DNA of 64,000 nucleotides from Meandrina meandrites (Eukaryota; Cnidaria; Anthozoa; Scleractinia; Meandrinidae): NCBI GenBank assembly GCA_963693305.1, contig OY855904.1, positions 10,834,996 to 10,898,995 of the forward strand, read 5' to 3'. Shown piece by piece: positions 12,138 to 21,365 of this stretch (position 1 is its first letter; each line of letters starts with the position of its first letter). The notes under the pieces were generated by a model. It saw only the letters and a program-made list of their open reading frames with translations, ran no database searches and was not told where the DNA came from. The position numbers and the translations under genes were made by a program.

Positions 12138-13931
12138 GTTTTCCTTGAAAGGAACTTTAAGGAGAATGGGGCGGCGGAATTTCTTCTCATTTTTGAACTG
12201 ATTATTTTGCATCACTAAGACAAGGGCCAATCCCACTGCCATTACTGCCATTACTGCCATTCCCCACGTCACTTGATGAAGTCCTAAACAATGACCATTT
12301 ACGCCCTAGGAATAAAGTAAATTGCTGACTCTAACCACCTATCCTCTCCCCCCCCCCCCCCCCCCACTGCCCCCCCCCCCCCCCCCCATCCCGCACACAT
12401 CCACACATGCGCGCGCGTCACCCTTCCTAACTCTGGCAAACTAGCTGAGATTCCAATTTCCTTTAATTAAAAGAACAGCAAAATGCTTGCAAAATACTTT
12501 AAAAGTCTCTCTCAGAGTATAACAATGAGATGGAAATACGTGAGGTGATATAAAACTGAAAATAAAATTGGTCTCCTGAAGTGCTCAAATACTGCAGATA
12601 TGCAACCATCAACGACACTACACATTGTGAAGTAGCCTTCCTTCCTATGTTGGTCGTATCCTTGGTAACAGGAAAAACTCCGTTTCGAGTTTCAATCGAT
12701 CGAAGTTGAAAACAAGTCTTCAAAGGTAATTGAATGACTTTTCAAAAACGGCTCGTTTGACAAAAGAAAATGATTTGGAGATTACAGGTTTGTAAAGAAA
12801 ATCAATTTAGATTTAGCGAAACAGATCAACTGTTTCATCCAAAACGGCGCGCGGCTGCACCGTTGTGTACTCAGCTGCGAGGATTTTAAACCCACCTAAA
12901 AGCGGGCAATGTTTCAGCACTGAATATTTTTCTTTGAAGGAGGCGGGAATATTATTCTCTGAACGCTGAAGATTCAAGTGCATGATTTTCATGCGCTCTT
13001 TAATTACGTTAAAACCAAAAGTAATTAGGTGCTCTTGCGTAAGATACTTATTCAGATAACAACATGAGAAAATAGCAAGGGTAAAATCATGTGCCTCTTT
13101 TTGGGGTTAAAAATATAAAAATACAGTGAATATGATGACAGGGTAATTTCTCTTACTTTGCCTTTTTTCTCGGTCCTTTATTTCGTCTTCTTCCGGTGCT
13201 GTTTGCCAAAACAAAAATAAGAAAAAATTATCAAGAGGGGATGGTTAGAAGGCATATTCTAAATATCGTTTAGTTTTTTTCCATGCAATGCAAAGCATAA
13301 AACTTTAAAAGCGAATGTAGTTATAGTATATTACCAAATATAGAAAGATGTTTTGTGTGTATGCCGTATAGACTTTCTTCCATTAACTCACAACATACGA
13401 GGTTCTCTATAAGTGGTCAGTCGCTACAACTGCTTACAAAAGGGATCAAAACAAGGGCTGTTCTTAAATCAAATTACAAAACAAAAATCACGCTCAAACA
13501 AAAAGTATCCACATTTTGCCTATCTCAACGAATCATTTTCATTCACGAGCAAACACATTATGAAATCACCCAATGTATAGAATACGATCAATTCTTCTGA
13601 AAACTAATCTCGTCGATATTTCTTTAATGAAAGAATGTTCAGTTTACAAAATATTATACCGTCTTTAGTCATGTTGCCCGGTGTGGTATACGATTACACA
13701 AGAGCAGCGTTTCCAAGTTCTAAGTTCTATTTGATTTTATTTAAAAATCTGTAGTTTTACTGAAGAATTCTAACAAGGTTTTATTTTGTAAAATTAATAG
13801 AAAAAAATCTACGTTTTACCTTCGGGTTCATCGAGTTCAAATTCTTCCAGTGGTTCTTCTTCTGGGAACGACAAAGAGGATTGCGCTAAAAGCGCCCAAG
13901 CACAGAAAACAGCAAGGCAGCGAATTCCCAT
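4610..13931 (-). CDS. Secreted ShKT-ShKT-polyGly-MAM protein, nine coding exons
   Basis: Nine exons on the minus strand join in frame to 963 nt (320 aa plus stop). The ATG at 13931 opens a hydrophobic signal peptide ([16 protein letters not shown]). A strongly acidic Glu/Asp-rich propeptide of about 30 residues follows and ends in REKR, a likely furin/dibasic cleavage site. Next come ShKT domain 1 (six Cys), a Ser-Gly-Pro-Thr-Glu-Pro-Pro linker, ShKT domain 2 (six Cys), 25 consecutive Gly, and a MAM domain beginning at [10 protein letters not shown] and ending in [11 protein letters not shown] just before TAA. Most internal junctions are phase 1, typical of shuffled extracellular modules. The product is presumably secreted, as an extracellular-matrix, nematocyst or toxin-like component; MAM domains mediate protein-protein adhesion. 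Neither ShKT domain keeps the Lys-Tyr pair that matters for channel block in the founding toxin, so a channel-blocking role is not supported. An acceptor-like AG about 15 nt upstream of the ATG suggests a further 5'UTR exon. Confidence 0.8.
4744..6740. repeat. 2-kb (TAGG)n tandem repeat with interspersed variants
   Basis: Nearly pure TAGG tetranucleotides on the plus strand with GGCA, GGTG and TAGACAGG variant units. It lies within the last intron of the ShKT/MAM gene. The long Leu-Pro-Thr-Tyr open frame it creates on the minus strand is a product of the repeat and not a gene. Confidence 0.97.
6786..6915 (-). CDS. ShKT/MAM gene exon 8: MAM domain continuation
   Basis: A 130-nt exon, phase 2 to phase 0, GTGCGT donor. 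It encodes [14 protein letters not shown] and the [15 protein letters not shown] strand region typical of MAM domains. The donor lies about 45 nt from the edge of the large TAGG repeat. Confidence 0.75.
7246..7408. mobile_element. hAT-like MITE
   Basis: The ends are inverted: CAGGGGCAGATCCAGGAT on the left and CTAGATCCACCCCTG on the right, the type of short terminal repeat seen in many small hAT-derived elements. The interior has a 19-base G run at 7346-7364. I could not find a clean 8-bp target duplication. Confidence 0.45.
8081..8241. repeat. Compound (GACT)n-(GATT)n-(GATC)n microsatellite
   Basis: Three successive tetranucleotide blocks, GACT then GATT then GATC, differ at one position and end 30 nt from the exon 7 donor of the ShKT/MAM gene. 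Confidence 0.95.
8277..8403 (-). CDS. ShKT/MAM gene exon 7: MAM domain centre
   Basis: A 127-nt exon, phase 1 to phase 2, GTAAGT donor. It encodes the MAM core strands ending in the typical Cys-containing motif [11 protein letters not shown]. Confidence 0.8.
8585..8728 (-). CDS. ShKT/MAM gene exon 6: start of MAM domain
   Basis: A 144-nt phase 1-1 exon with a GTGAGT donor. It holds the characteristic MAM opening [12 protein letters not shown], followed by a Ser/Gly-rich loop ([15 protein letters not shown]). Confidence 0.8.
9081..9287 (-). CDS. ShKT/MAM gene exon 5: ShKT domain 2 and 25-glycine run
   Basis: A 207-nt phase 1-1 exon. It encodes a six-Cys ShKT domain (CQDKSQHC, then GFC, NNC, KTC, EFC). 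Twenty-five Gly codons of the GGN type follow directly, then SGSCSG and a GTACGT donor. The Gly run is written in GGA/GGC/GGT mixtures, so part of it is trinucleotide-like and may vary in length. Confidence 0.85.
9839..9859 (-). CDS. ShKT/MAM gene exon 4: 21-nt linker microexon
   Basis: Twenty-one bases lie between an acceptor (TTGCCTTACAG) and a GTAATT donor. In phase 1-1 it adds seven residues, SGPTEPP, between the two ShKT domains. Skipping it keeps the frame, so it could be a cassette exon. Confidence 0.6.
10136..10530. repeat. Dispersed repeat with inverted GTGCCGCTGGGA ends
   Basis: The left side reads GGATGTGCCGCTGGGA and the right side TCCCAGCGGCACGTACC. Repeated CCCTATCCCAGAC-type phrases lie between. 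It encodes no protein and sits in an intron of the ShKT/MAM gene. Confidence 0.4.
10950..11529. mobile_element. Foldback/TIR element with 7-bp target duplication
   Basis: Long inverted repeats of roughly 170 nt per arm (CACAGGCGTCCCAAAC at the left, its imperfect complement ending CGCCTGTG at 11529) enclose an AT-rich core. CATTTAT flanks both ends exactly (10943-10949 and 11530-11536), a likely target-site duplication. No transposase is encoded. It sits in intron 3 of the ShKT/MAM gene, 22 nt beyond the end of the exon 3 donor. Confidence 0.75.
11558..11665 (-). CDS. ShKT/MAM gene exon 3: ShKT domain 1
   Basis: A 108-nt phase 1-1 exon with a perfect GTAAGT donor. It encodes one complete ShKT domain with six cysteines in the pattern CKDLNDYC, then KYC, RNC, KKC, GYC. 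The residue before the conserved Tyr is Asp rather than Lys. Confidence 0.85.
12101..12137. repeat. (TTA)n microsatellite
   Basis: A short run of TTA triplets following AT-rich sequence ending ATTAAAATTTTCG. It may be the tail of a decayed non-LTR retrotransposon. Confidence 0.8.
12348..12387. repeat. Paired poly-C tracts
   Basis: Two runs of about 18 C are separated by ACTG, in an intron of the ShKT/MAM gene. Similar homopolymer tracts occur at 35335-35351 (C) and 43762-43781 (G). Confidence 0.95.
13157..13198 (-). CDS. ShKT/MAM gene exon 2: end of propeptide, REKR site
   Basis: A 42-nt phase 1-1 exon between a pyrimidine-rich acceptor ending AAACAG and a GTAAGA donor. It encodes [13 protein letters not shown], ending the acidic propeptide at a Lys-Arg pair. 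The small size makes it easy for gene finders to miss, but the frame joins exons 1 and 3 exactly. Confidence 0.7.
13820..13931 (-). CDS. ShKT/MAM gene exon 1: signal peptide and acidic propeptide
   Basis: Begins at ATG 13931 and ends in phase 1 before GTAAAA. It encodes a hydrophobic leader with Ala-rich core, then an acidic tract with several Glu-Glu pairs. Confidence 0.75.
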
Positions 13932-13945
13932 GCCGCTAGCCAAAC

Positions 13946-16334
13946 TGAAAACAAAATGAGTGTTCAAAGTTAGCCGCAGGGCGAATTAATTCTCCAACAA
14001 GAAAAAACGCCTGGTGCAAGCATATTTACACCACCTGTGTGACGTCACCAAGAAAACCATTCACCGCATTTTTCAGCACAAAAAGGAAGGGGTTTTAATG
14101 GGTGTTTCTGTTTGCTGAATAAAAAGAGGTTTTCTCAGCGTGAGATTTGTTTGCAGTGTCTTCAACAGGCTTCTGAAAGCATCTTTATGGGAGAATGACA
14201 TTGGGTGATAGCATACTTGTTCACCTGAGAAACAACACAATAGATTGTGGAGAACCAATTTGCGCCAAGCGATTTTCGTGTGCCGAAGGTGTTTGTTTTA
14301 CAGCAGATTTTCTTTTCTGGCCATTTAGAAATCTTGCTCTTGTTAATTGAGAAAAATGTCAACAGACTTTCGCCTGCAATTTTAACCATTATTTCATTTA
14401 AATCTGCATTTAAATGAATTAAATTAGAAGAAACGAAAAACTTTTACTCTTCCTGTTCGCTTTGATATAAAACCTTTAACGGTATGTTATTGTTGAAATT
14501 GAACTTCAAATTATATATTTTTTATTAAATTTATTATTATTATTATTTTCAAAAAAATCCAATGGCACGAATATGACCATAAGTATTTGTAAAACAATTC
14601 TGCTCTGTTATTGGAAGACACATTTAGTCTAAATTTCCTTGATATATCGTGCAGTAACCTTAACAGAATCGTATTGTTTGGTACAGACTGGAATAAATTT
14701 TACTAACATTTCAGTAAGACACCTGAATCAGTATGGCTCGACTGTTTACGTTACGTTAATCTGAGGATACGCCTTGTTGCTTGGCAACCAATACGTTGTG
14801 TATGTACTCTGATATAATTATTCGGTGAATTTAAAAATGATTGTAACAGATTTTAACAACTCGAAGTTTAATTTCAAATTCTCTTTTCATAAAACAATTT
14901 CTACTTGAAGCATTCTGAGCATTCAATCAATAAATCGCCGATATTAAAAGCCCACTTCCCAAATGGTCGTTTTTTCGCTCAATGAAGAAGAAAATTTAAT
15001 GTACATCGACTTCTTGATGTCGATGAAGAGAAGGAAAACGTACAGCTGTACAATTAACGCCTCTTTTTAATTCATCAAACACAATTCAAACCAAGTTAGG
15101 TTAGCGTTAAGGAAGACATCGCCAAGTCATTTTCAGCGATATACAAAATCACCTTTTAATAATCGAATGAAAAGCTTTATTGGTTTCCTTTCGTAGAAAA
15201 CCACCAAAGGAGTAAAAATATAATCATAGGCAGCAGGGATAGGTAGGAATTTGACAATAGGCAGCATTTTCTAAGATGCGCCATCAATCCGTGACGTACC
15301 TATCTCTAGCTGATTTACTCAAATGAGTCAACATTGAACTCAGCACCGCATTTAATGGAGTGCTGAAAGTGACATGCGTGAATTGCACAAACTGACAGCA
15401 CACTGCGCATGTCAGTTGAACATGCCAGCAACTGTTAATGATCTAACACTTGTGTGAAGTGTAAAAAGCTGGCACAGTCTGAGCTGCCCATCGTCAGTAT
15501 GACCGCTAGAGAAATGGTCGGTTTGCGAAAAGTCATTTTTTCAACTTGCGTTGATTAAAAGTAGCGCTTCTTCTCAACTTGCGCCATATAGACTAACCTC
15601 TCTAAATTAACAGAAAACCAGGCAGAGTGAAAAGAAAGCTTTCCTTCCATTCCCAAGAATCCACTTATCCGGGACTAATCCACTCAGTGTTCCTTCCAGC
15701 GTTCGGTCCCGTCGAGCGGAATTACTCCAAGTTGTTCATTTTAATCTTGATACTAATGGTTTTGTCGGTTGTCTCTAAGTAAACGCAATACATGATTTAC
15801 TGAAGCAAAGCTCCTTGGTTCAGTTTATCCAGAGTGGAAGGTTGTTTATGTCAGCGCGACCCGCGAGGCTGAAACTGATAGATCTCGTCACGAGCCCGCG
15901 AGGCGCGTGTCAAATTATAATTGCTGGGAAGAGTGTCTCCAAATAATCCCACAAGCGCTCGCGCGGATGACCTAAGCCCAGGCAAGCAATTTTTTCAAAA
16001 TTCACCTTCACCTATCCCTTGGCGCCAAGTTGGCGCATAGGGCCTCATCAAAATAAGCTACCAAAATTAATGTTCTCGCATTTAGTTTTCTGTTTTTATC
16101 GATTTGTTCTGGCTGTGTTCGATTAAATCTGTCGTTTCGACCATTCCCCCGTTGCGCCCGCGCTACTCGCAGCTCGTGTCTTCACCACGTGTCCGTACCT
16201 ACCTATCGCGCTCGCTCATTTCGCGTTTGTCCCCACAGATGTTAGAGCAAAAGACACTTCAGAGAGGCTGCTCGCCGCTTATGACTTACGCGTGTTCGAG
16301 CTATGAAACTGACACCGTGTTTTGGGTCATGAAT
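13946..16334. other. Intergenic stretch, no gene recognised
   Basis: Between the divergent ShKT/MAM gene and polycystin-like gene A. Only short unsupported open frames are present. The promoters of both genes should lie between here and 18430, but I see no element that I can call with confidence. Confidence 0.4.
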
Positions 16335-16450
16335 GTTTGGCGCTGAGGAAATGTTATGTTGTTGGCCACTGGAACAATCATTTACAGTACTCCCGAAATA
16401 ACATCAAACATTATGTTTTGCGGCGGGTATTCATAGCTTCGTATGAGCCT
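16335..16450 (+). pseudogene. Relic copy of gene A 5' end (first-exon start)
   Basis: About 110 nt aligns to 18355-18470. Shared phrases are GCTGAGGAAA, TACTGGAA/CACTGGAA, CGAAATAACATCAAAC, ATGTTT, CGGCG and TCGTATG. The copy reads ATG-TTT-TGC-GGC-GGG-TAT-TCA-TAG, so it stops after seven codons, where gene A continues into its signal peptide. I infer an old tandem duplication of the promoter-proximal region. Confidence 0.5.
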
Positions 16451-17289
16451 GGTCCAGAAAGTCGGTAAAATTTCTTACCAGGATCAAAATCAGAAGTTTA
16501 TGACATGCCTCGAGTGTGACTACTTGGAACTGAATCGATTGATTGATGAGTGTCCGGGTCACAGATGGGCTGATCGACACGTCGGGAAACAAACTGACAC
16601 ACATGTAATTTCGCATACTACAGACCTCGGAAGAGGGGACGAAGCGTAATTGTAGCCTAACTACAATCAAGTAAGTCCCAAGTAACGATTTCAGCAACAT
16701 AATGAGTTATTTCAGTCACTGTAAACTTTCATAACTGAGTCCCATTTGGTACAAGGTCACGAAACATTTGAATTAAAATGCAATCAAAGATGCCGCTATA
16801 CACCACATAAAATGAACGGAACACGTAATGTCTTCGAGATTCTTCGCGTCGGATATCTAAATAAACAGCTATAATCTCACGATGCCTAAAAGGTCAGAAC
16901 TCAAATTCATCAGCCTTATCGTAAGTATATTTCTTGCCAGTCTGAAAGTGAAGGAGATAAAGTTTACATTTGATCGTTCTTAAATGGCTTACGTCGACTT
17001 ACTAGTCGAGTCAATCTTTACGTGAGAGAATTGATTTTACTTGTTGAGGATAAAACTAAAAGCACTCAATGAATGAAGTTAGTCAATATAGTTACCTCAA
17101 AACCCGCCTTCAGTTCCTTCTACCAGTTAATTGTAGCGCTAGTATGAAGCGTTGATAATGGAGATGGTCAAACTGGTTTTCTTCGAATATCTGTGATACT
17201 ACGTTGGGGATAATTCTTGTTGACGTCTCAGTGAGGACACTGAAAATGACACCGGTAAGTTAGGTCATCCCGTCACGTATTCTATCTCC

Positions 17290-17420
17290 CGTGGGGGGAC
17301 TCCCATATGAAAAGGACGGGATGCTCGTCGTCGGGGGGTAAATTACGGATTTTGGTCTTGCGTAGAGCGTTCAGGAATAAAAATGTCGCTTTTATACACA
17401 GGAATTTTATGCACTTTCCG
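17290..17420. repeat. Dispersed repeat, GGGGGACTCCCATATGAAA family, copy 1
   Basis: GGGGGGACTCCCATATGAAA, GGGATGCTCGTCGTC and a GGTAAATTACGGATTTTGG-like phrase recur in the same order at 43755-43940. It is non-coding. Confidence 0.45.
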
Positions 17421-17599
17421 CAGTAACTTTACAGCCCACGGTTTTAAAGAATTTGTAACGGATGGCATCGACAAATAATCTTTAAAATGATGATTATCGG
17501 CTTTTTATTAGGTAGACAAGGACGAAAAATTCAACGATTAATTAGAGTGAGTTCTGGGAGAGGAGGCCTGGGAAGGCTAGAATAGGAGGATCTCAATGG

Positions 17600-18020
17600 C
17601 GTTAAGCGTCAGCCGTCAAACGGCCAAAACTATAACCGTCGACCGTCAAAAAATGGTAATCGTCAAAAGAGCAGTTATTTTTTAGCCCTCAAAACGGTTT
17701 TTAGCTGCTCACCTCGGACTGTTAGTTCTCAGAGAAACGGTAAACCAGTTTCCGGTGCTCCCAAAAATACTTACCTTAGAAAGTATTTCCGGTGTCAAAA
17801 TATCAATATTTTATTAATGGCTCACTGCATTGATAAAAATAATTATTAGACGTTTTGGAGTACGTTGTCAAATTTCACTTGATTTTATTGCTGAAAGGCC
17901 AAAACAACCTCCAGAACACAAACCTTGATATTAACTTGAAATTATGGAAGAAATATCCTTTTGATAACCGTCAACCCGTTATGTCAAAAGCCCTAAAATG
18001 TAACCTTCAACCCCCTGTTT
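17600..18020. repeat. Repeat rich in CCGTCAA motifs
   Basis: CCGTCAA, CCGTCGACCGTCAAAA and AACCGTCAACCCG phrases cluster at both ends of an AT-rich 0.4-kb stretch, suggesting a decayed repeat element. Boundaries are uncertain. Confidence 0.3.
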
Positions 18021-18430
18021 TAAAACTGTGAAAATGTTATTATTATGTTGAAGAAAGAAGTGCAGAATTTCGAACTTTTTTTCGTCAATTTTGTACCTGA
18101 AAGCATAACAATTAGTACTTTCATTGATTACTGGTTTGGTCCGACTATTTATGCCGGCTTAAAAACTGCAGTTTTACGAGTATCACAATGGCCTAATGAG
18201 CAAGTGTTTATTTTGCACTGAGTTGCTATTCAAAATGATTGCATTATAAAAACTGAATTGAAATTGGACTTTTTTGTTGTAAGAAACAATGTATTAAATA
18301 TTCGGAAATGAGCAGAACATGATCTAGTTGGTCGTTCATACGGTTCGATCTGGGTGGAGCTCTGAGGAAAAATGTTGCGCTGTTGATCACTTACTGGAAT
18401 GAGCGCTTGCTTTCGAAATAACATCAAACG

Positions 18431-18798
18431 ATGTTTACCGGCGTGGATATCATCGTATGGAGCGTAGTGATTTCCGCAACATTACAACAAGCGTTGCCGA
18501 CTGAGTATGGAAGCAGTGCCGGTGGAAGTGATTCCGCGACATCAACGCAAGAGTCGGGGCCGACTGAACCTGGAAGCACGGATAGAGAAAGTGATTCGGC
18601 GACATCAACGCAAGAGTCGGGGCCGACTGAACCTGGAAGCGGTGATGGCGGCAGTGGTTCGGGGCGTCCCATTTTGTGCTCAATAAAAGGGAACTGTTCA
18701 TGCCTGTTCAAACGCTTCGATGTCACCGTGAGATGTACATCTGTGGGCAACAAACTGGATGAGATTGCAAGCGAACTTCCAAGCACGACAACACATTT
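18431..18798 (+). CDS. Gene A exon 1: signal peptide, repeat stalk, LRR N-cap
   Basis: ATG begins a hydrophobic leader (MFTGVDIIVWSVVISATL). A Ser/Thr/Glu/Gly-rich stalk follows, containing a 21-residue unit (63 nt) starting DSATSTQESGPTEPGS twice in tandem. Next is a Cys cluster (CSIKGNCSCL and VRC), an LRR N-terminal cap. Ends in phase 2 at GTAAGT. Confidence 0.85.
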
Positions 18799-21295
18799 GT
18801 AAGTAACAAAGACCTGAGAAAGAGGGCTTCTAATTTAGCTTTCGCGTGGTTGTTAGCAAGACCGTCTTCCCTAAGAATAACGGTTTGGCAACTGAGAGTG
18901 GGCTCATTCTGTGATGACCTGTGATCTTGATTGAAAAATTGAAGTTGAAAAAATGCTGTCGGGTATCGTTTTATCGTTATCGTTTCCTTAACAAATCGGC
19001 AAGTTTAGGAAAATGTTGACTGTTCATGAAGTGTCAAATGATAAATACACATTTCTATGTCGGCAGGGTGAAGGTAAATTAGAAAATAACTTCATCAGAT
19101 TTCAAAAACATTGTTGTATTTTAAAAATTTATATCGGCGTTAGAGAGTAAGATAGGTTGAGGGACATAGTGAACATAAATAAATAACGCAAAACAGAGCT
19201 CAGACATGCGCTACGTGCGTACGAAAATTCTGTTCAGGTCCTCTCTCCCACTTCAATTCAATGCTTAGTGTATTTTCGTGTCTTTTTGTTCGACAGAATT
19301 CTGAGAAACAACGGGATATCCATGCTGCCACCGATCGGTCTTGACTTCTTCAAACATCTGCGAGTGTTGTAAGTAAAACTAAAATTAATTAGTTTGATAT
19401 CACATTTCACTCGAAACCTGTTTATGCGGACTTCATTGGACCACACACGGTGAGGGTCCTAATATAGGATGCCCGAATCGTGCAGGTTTATAGGATAAAG
19501 TTTGTCGTATTTTACAGTCTCGATCGGAGATCATGACTCGACTTCATCCCGGTAAATATTCAATTGGATTTTTTCCCAACAGCGCGCGTTCTCATTGGAC
19601 GAAGTCACATGACTATAAAACTGTTTCCCGCCATAAGTCTCTGAGCGGGCTACATGGCACAATCTATGACGTCAGAGGGTAACAGTGGACTGTTACCCTC
19701 GAATTTTGACTGACATTCACCTCCCTTCTAAGTCTTTGTTGTGCTACATAACAAATCACTTAATGGCTGACCCTTCGGGAAACAGTTAATTTTGCTTCCC
19801 TCGAATCTCGGGAAACAACTTCGCCTTCAGCGAATAATTGTGAAATCTATATCTATTATAACTTTTAATTATAATACTTTTAATTACCTTGAGTTATATA
19901 CACTTGCTGCCCTACATGCCAGTGGGCATAATGAGAAGCGAATGAATGAGTGAGTGATAATTAGACTGTTTTATTTATTTCGAATCGAAGTTTCTTATAA
20001 AGAGCATTATCTTGGAAAGATACCCTGTATGTTATCCAGATTGTACATTTTGAACATTCGGCATTCCATTATTTTTACCAAACCAAGATCACTCCTCTCT
20101 TGCTCCAGTACATGTTAAAATAAAATACTAAGTCACTCGAAGACCCAGGACAGAAATCAAACTTTTGACATAGACGAGACAAGAGTATCCGAGTGCCGAA
20201 GGCGTGAGACGCTAGGGGGGTCCAGGGCATGCCCCCCTCCCCACACCCACTTGAAAATTTTGAAATATAGAAGCTCTGAAACGCTATTTCAAAATTAAGC
20301 ATTTTTGATGAAGTAATTCTTAAAAAAAAAAACAATTTTTTTTTAATTTAATTTTTGGTTTTACTCAAGACGAGGCAAGTGCCGCGTCTTGTTACAGCCC
20401 TGAGACCACTATGAACTCTTTTTAAAAGCTATCACTTTCTTTTACTATTCAGAGATCTCCGCGACAATAATATCACCACAAGCAGCATGCAGATGCAATT
20501 ATTTCTTGGAGGGTTGTCACGAGTGTAAGTTTGATGAAACTGAAAGAAATTAAAAATTTATTAAAACAAACGATAGTATAACTGTGCTACGATATGGTGA
20601 TTTCATCGGCATACTGCCGTTATTCCGCCGTTATCAATTTTCACTGTTTTTTGTTGTTCCGTGAAAGTTAGTTTGGGAGACCTACGGATGCATTATATGG
20701 CATGAAAGTAATAAGTCTCTGTCCGACAAACTAGAAAAACTACAAAACCAAGCCATGAGAGTAATTCTCAAGACCAATAGAACTACCTGTACACAACATA
20801 TGAGAAACAACCTGGGACTACTAACACTATATAACAGGCGAAGATTTCTTCGATTTATTTATATTTTTAAAATTGTAAATAAGCAAAATTGTCCAAAGCA
20901 ATTAGAAGGTTATTTTACCAGTAGAAGCGAACTCCACGGCAAAGCATTACGGAACAGTGGCATTATCGACCTACCCCGAGCCAAAACCCTATCGGGAAGA
21001 AGAACATTCAAACATGCTGGGGCAAGTGACTGGAACTCGCTACCTACAGAACTAAGAAAACAAACTAAACTATCTTCTTTTAAACTACAACTCTTTAAAC
21101 ATCTGAAAGAAACTGACATTAAGAATCATAAATGCTCAGTCTAATTTTTTATACCACTGCATGTTGATACATCTTAAAAGTAGATTTTAGGTAAATTATG
21201 TATTGAAATTTTAATAAAGATTTTATTACTGGACATCTTGTTAAGACCAGCATCTTTATAAATGCTGATAGATTTTACTCCAGGATAAATAAAGC

Positions 21296-21365
<70 letters not shown>

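Noticed and set aside
12150..12290. Candidate extra exon of the ShKT/MAM gene with a Gly-Asn-Ser repeat
   Set aside because: There is an acceptor-like AG, but no donor keeps the frame, and exons 2 and 3 already join exactly without it.
16104..16346. 80-codon plus-strand open frame upstream of gene A
   Set aside because: No domain, no splice-site support and poor codon regularity; probably chance in a GC-richer patch.
18424..18786. 120-codon minus-strand open frame over gene A exon 1
   Set aside because: Antisense shadow of the Ser/Thr-rich repeat stalk; the plus strand has signal peptide, LRR N-cap and a consensus donor.
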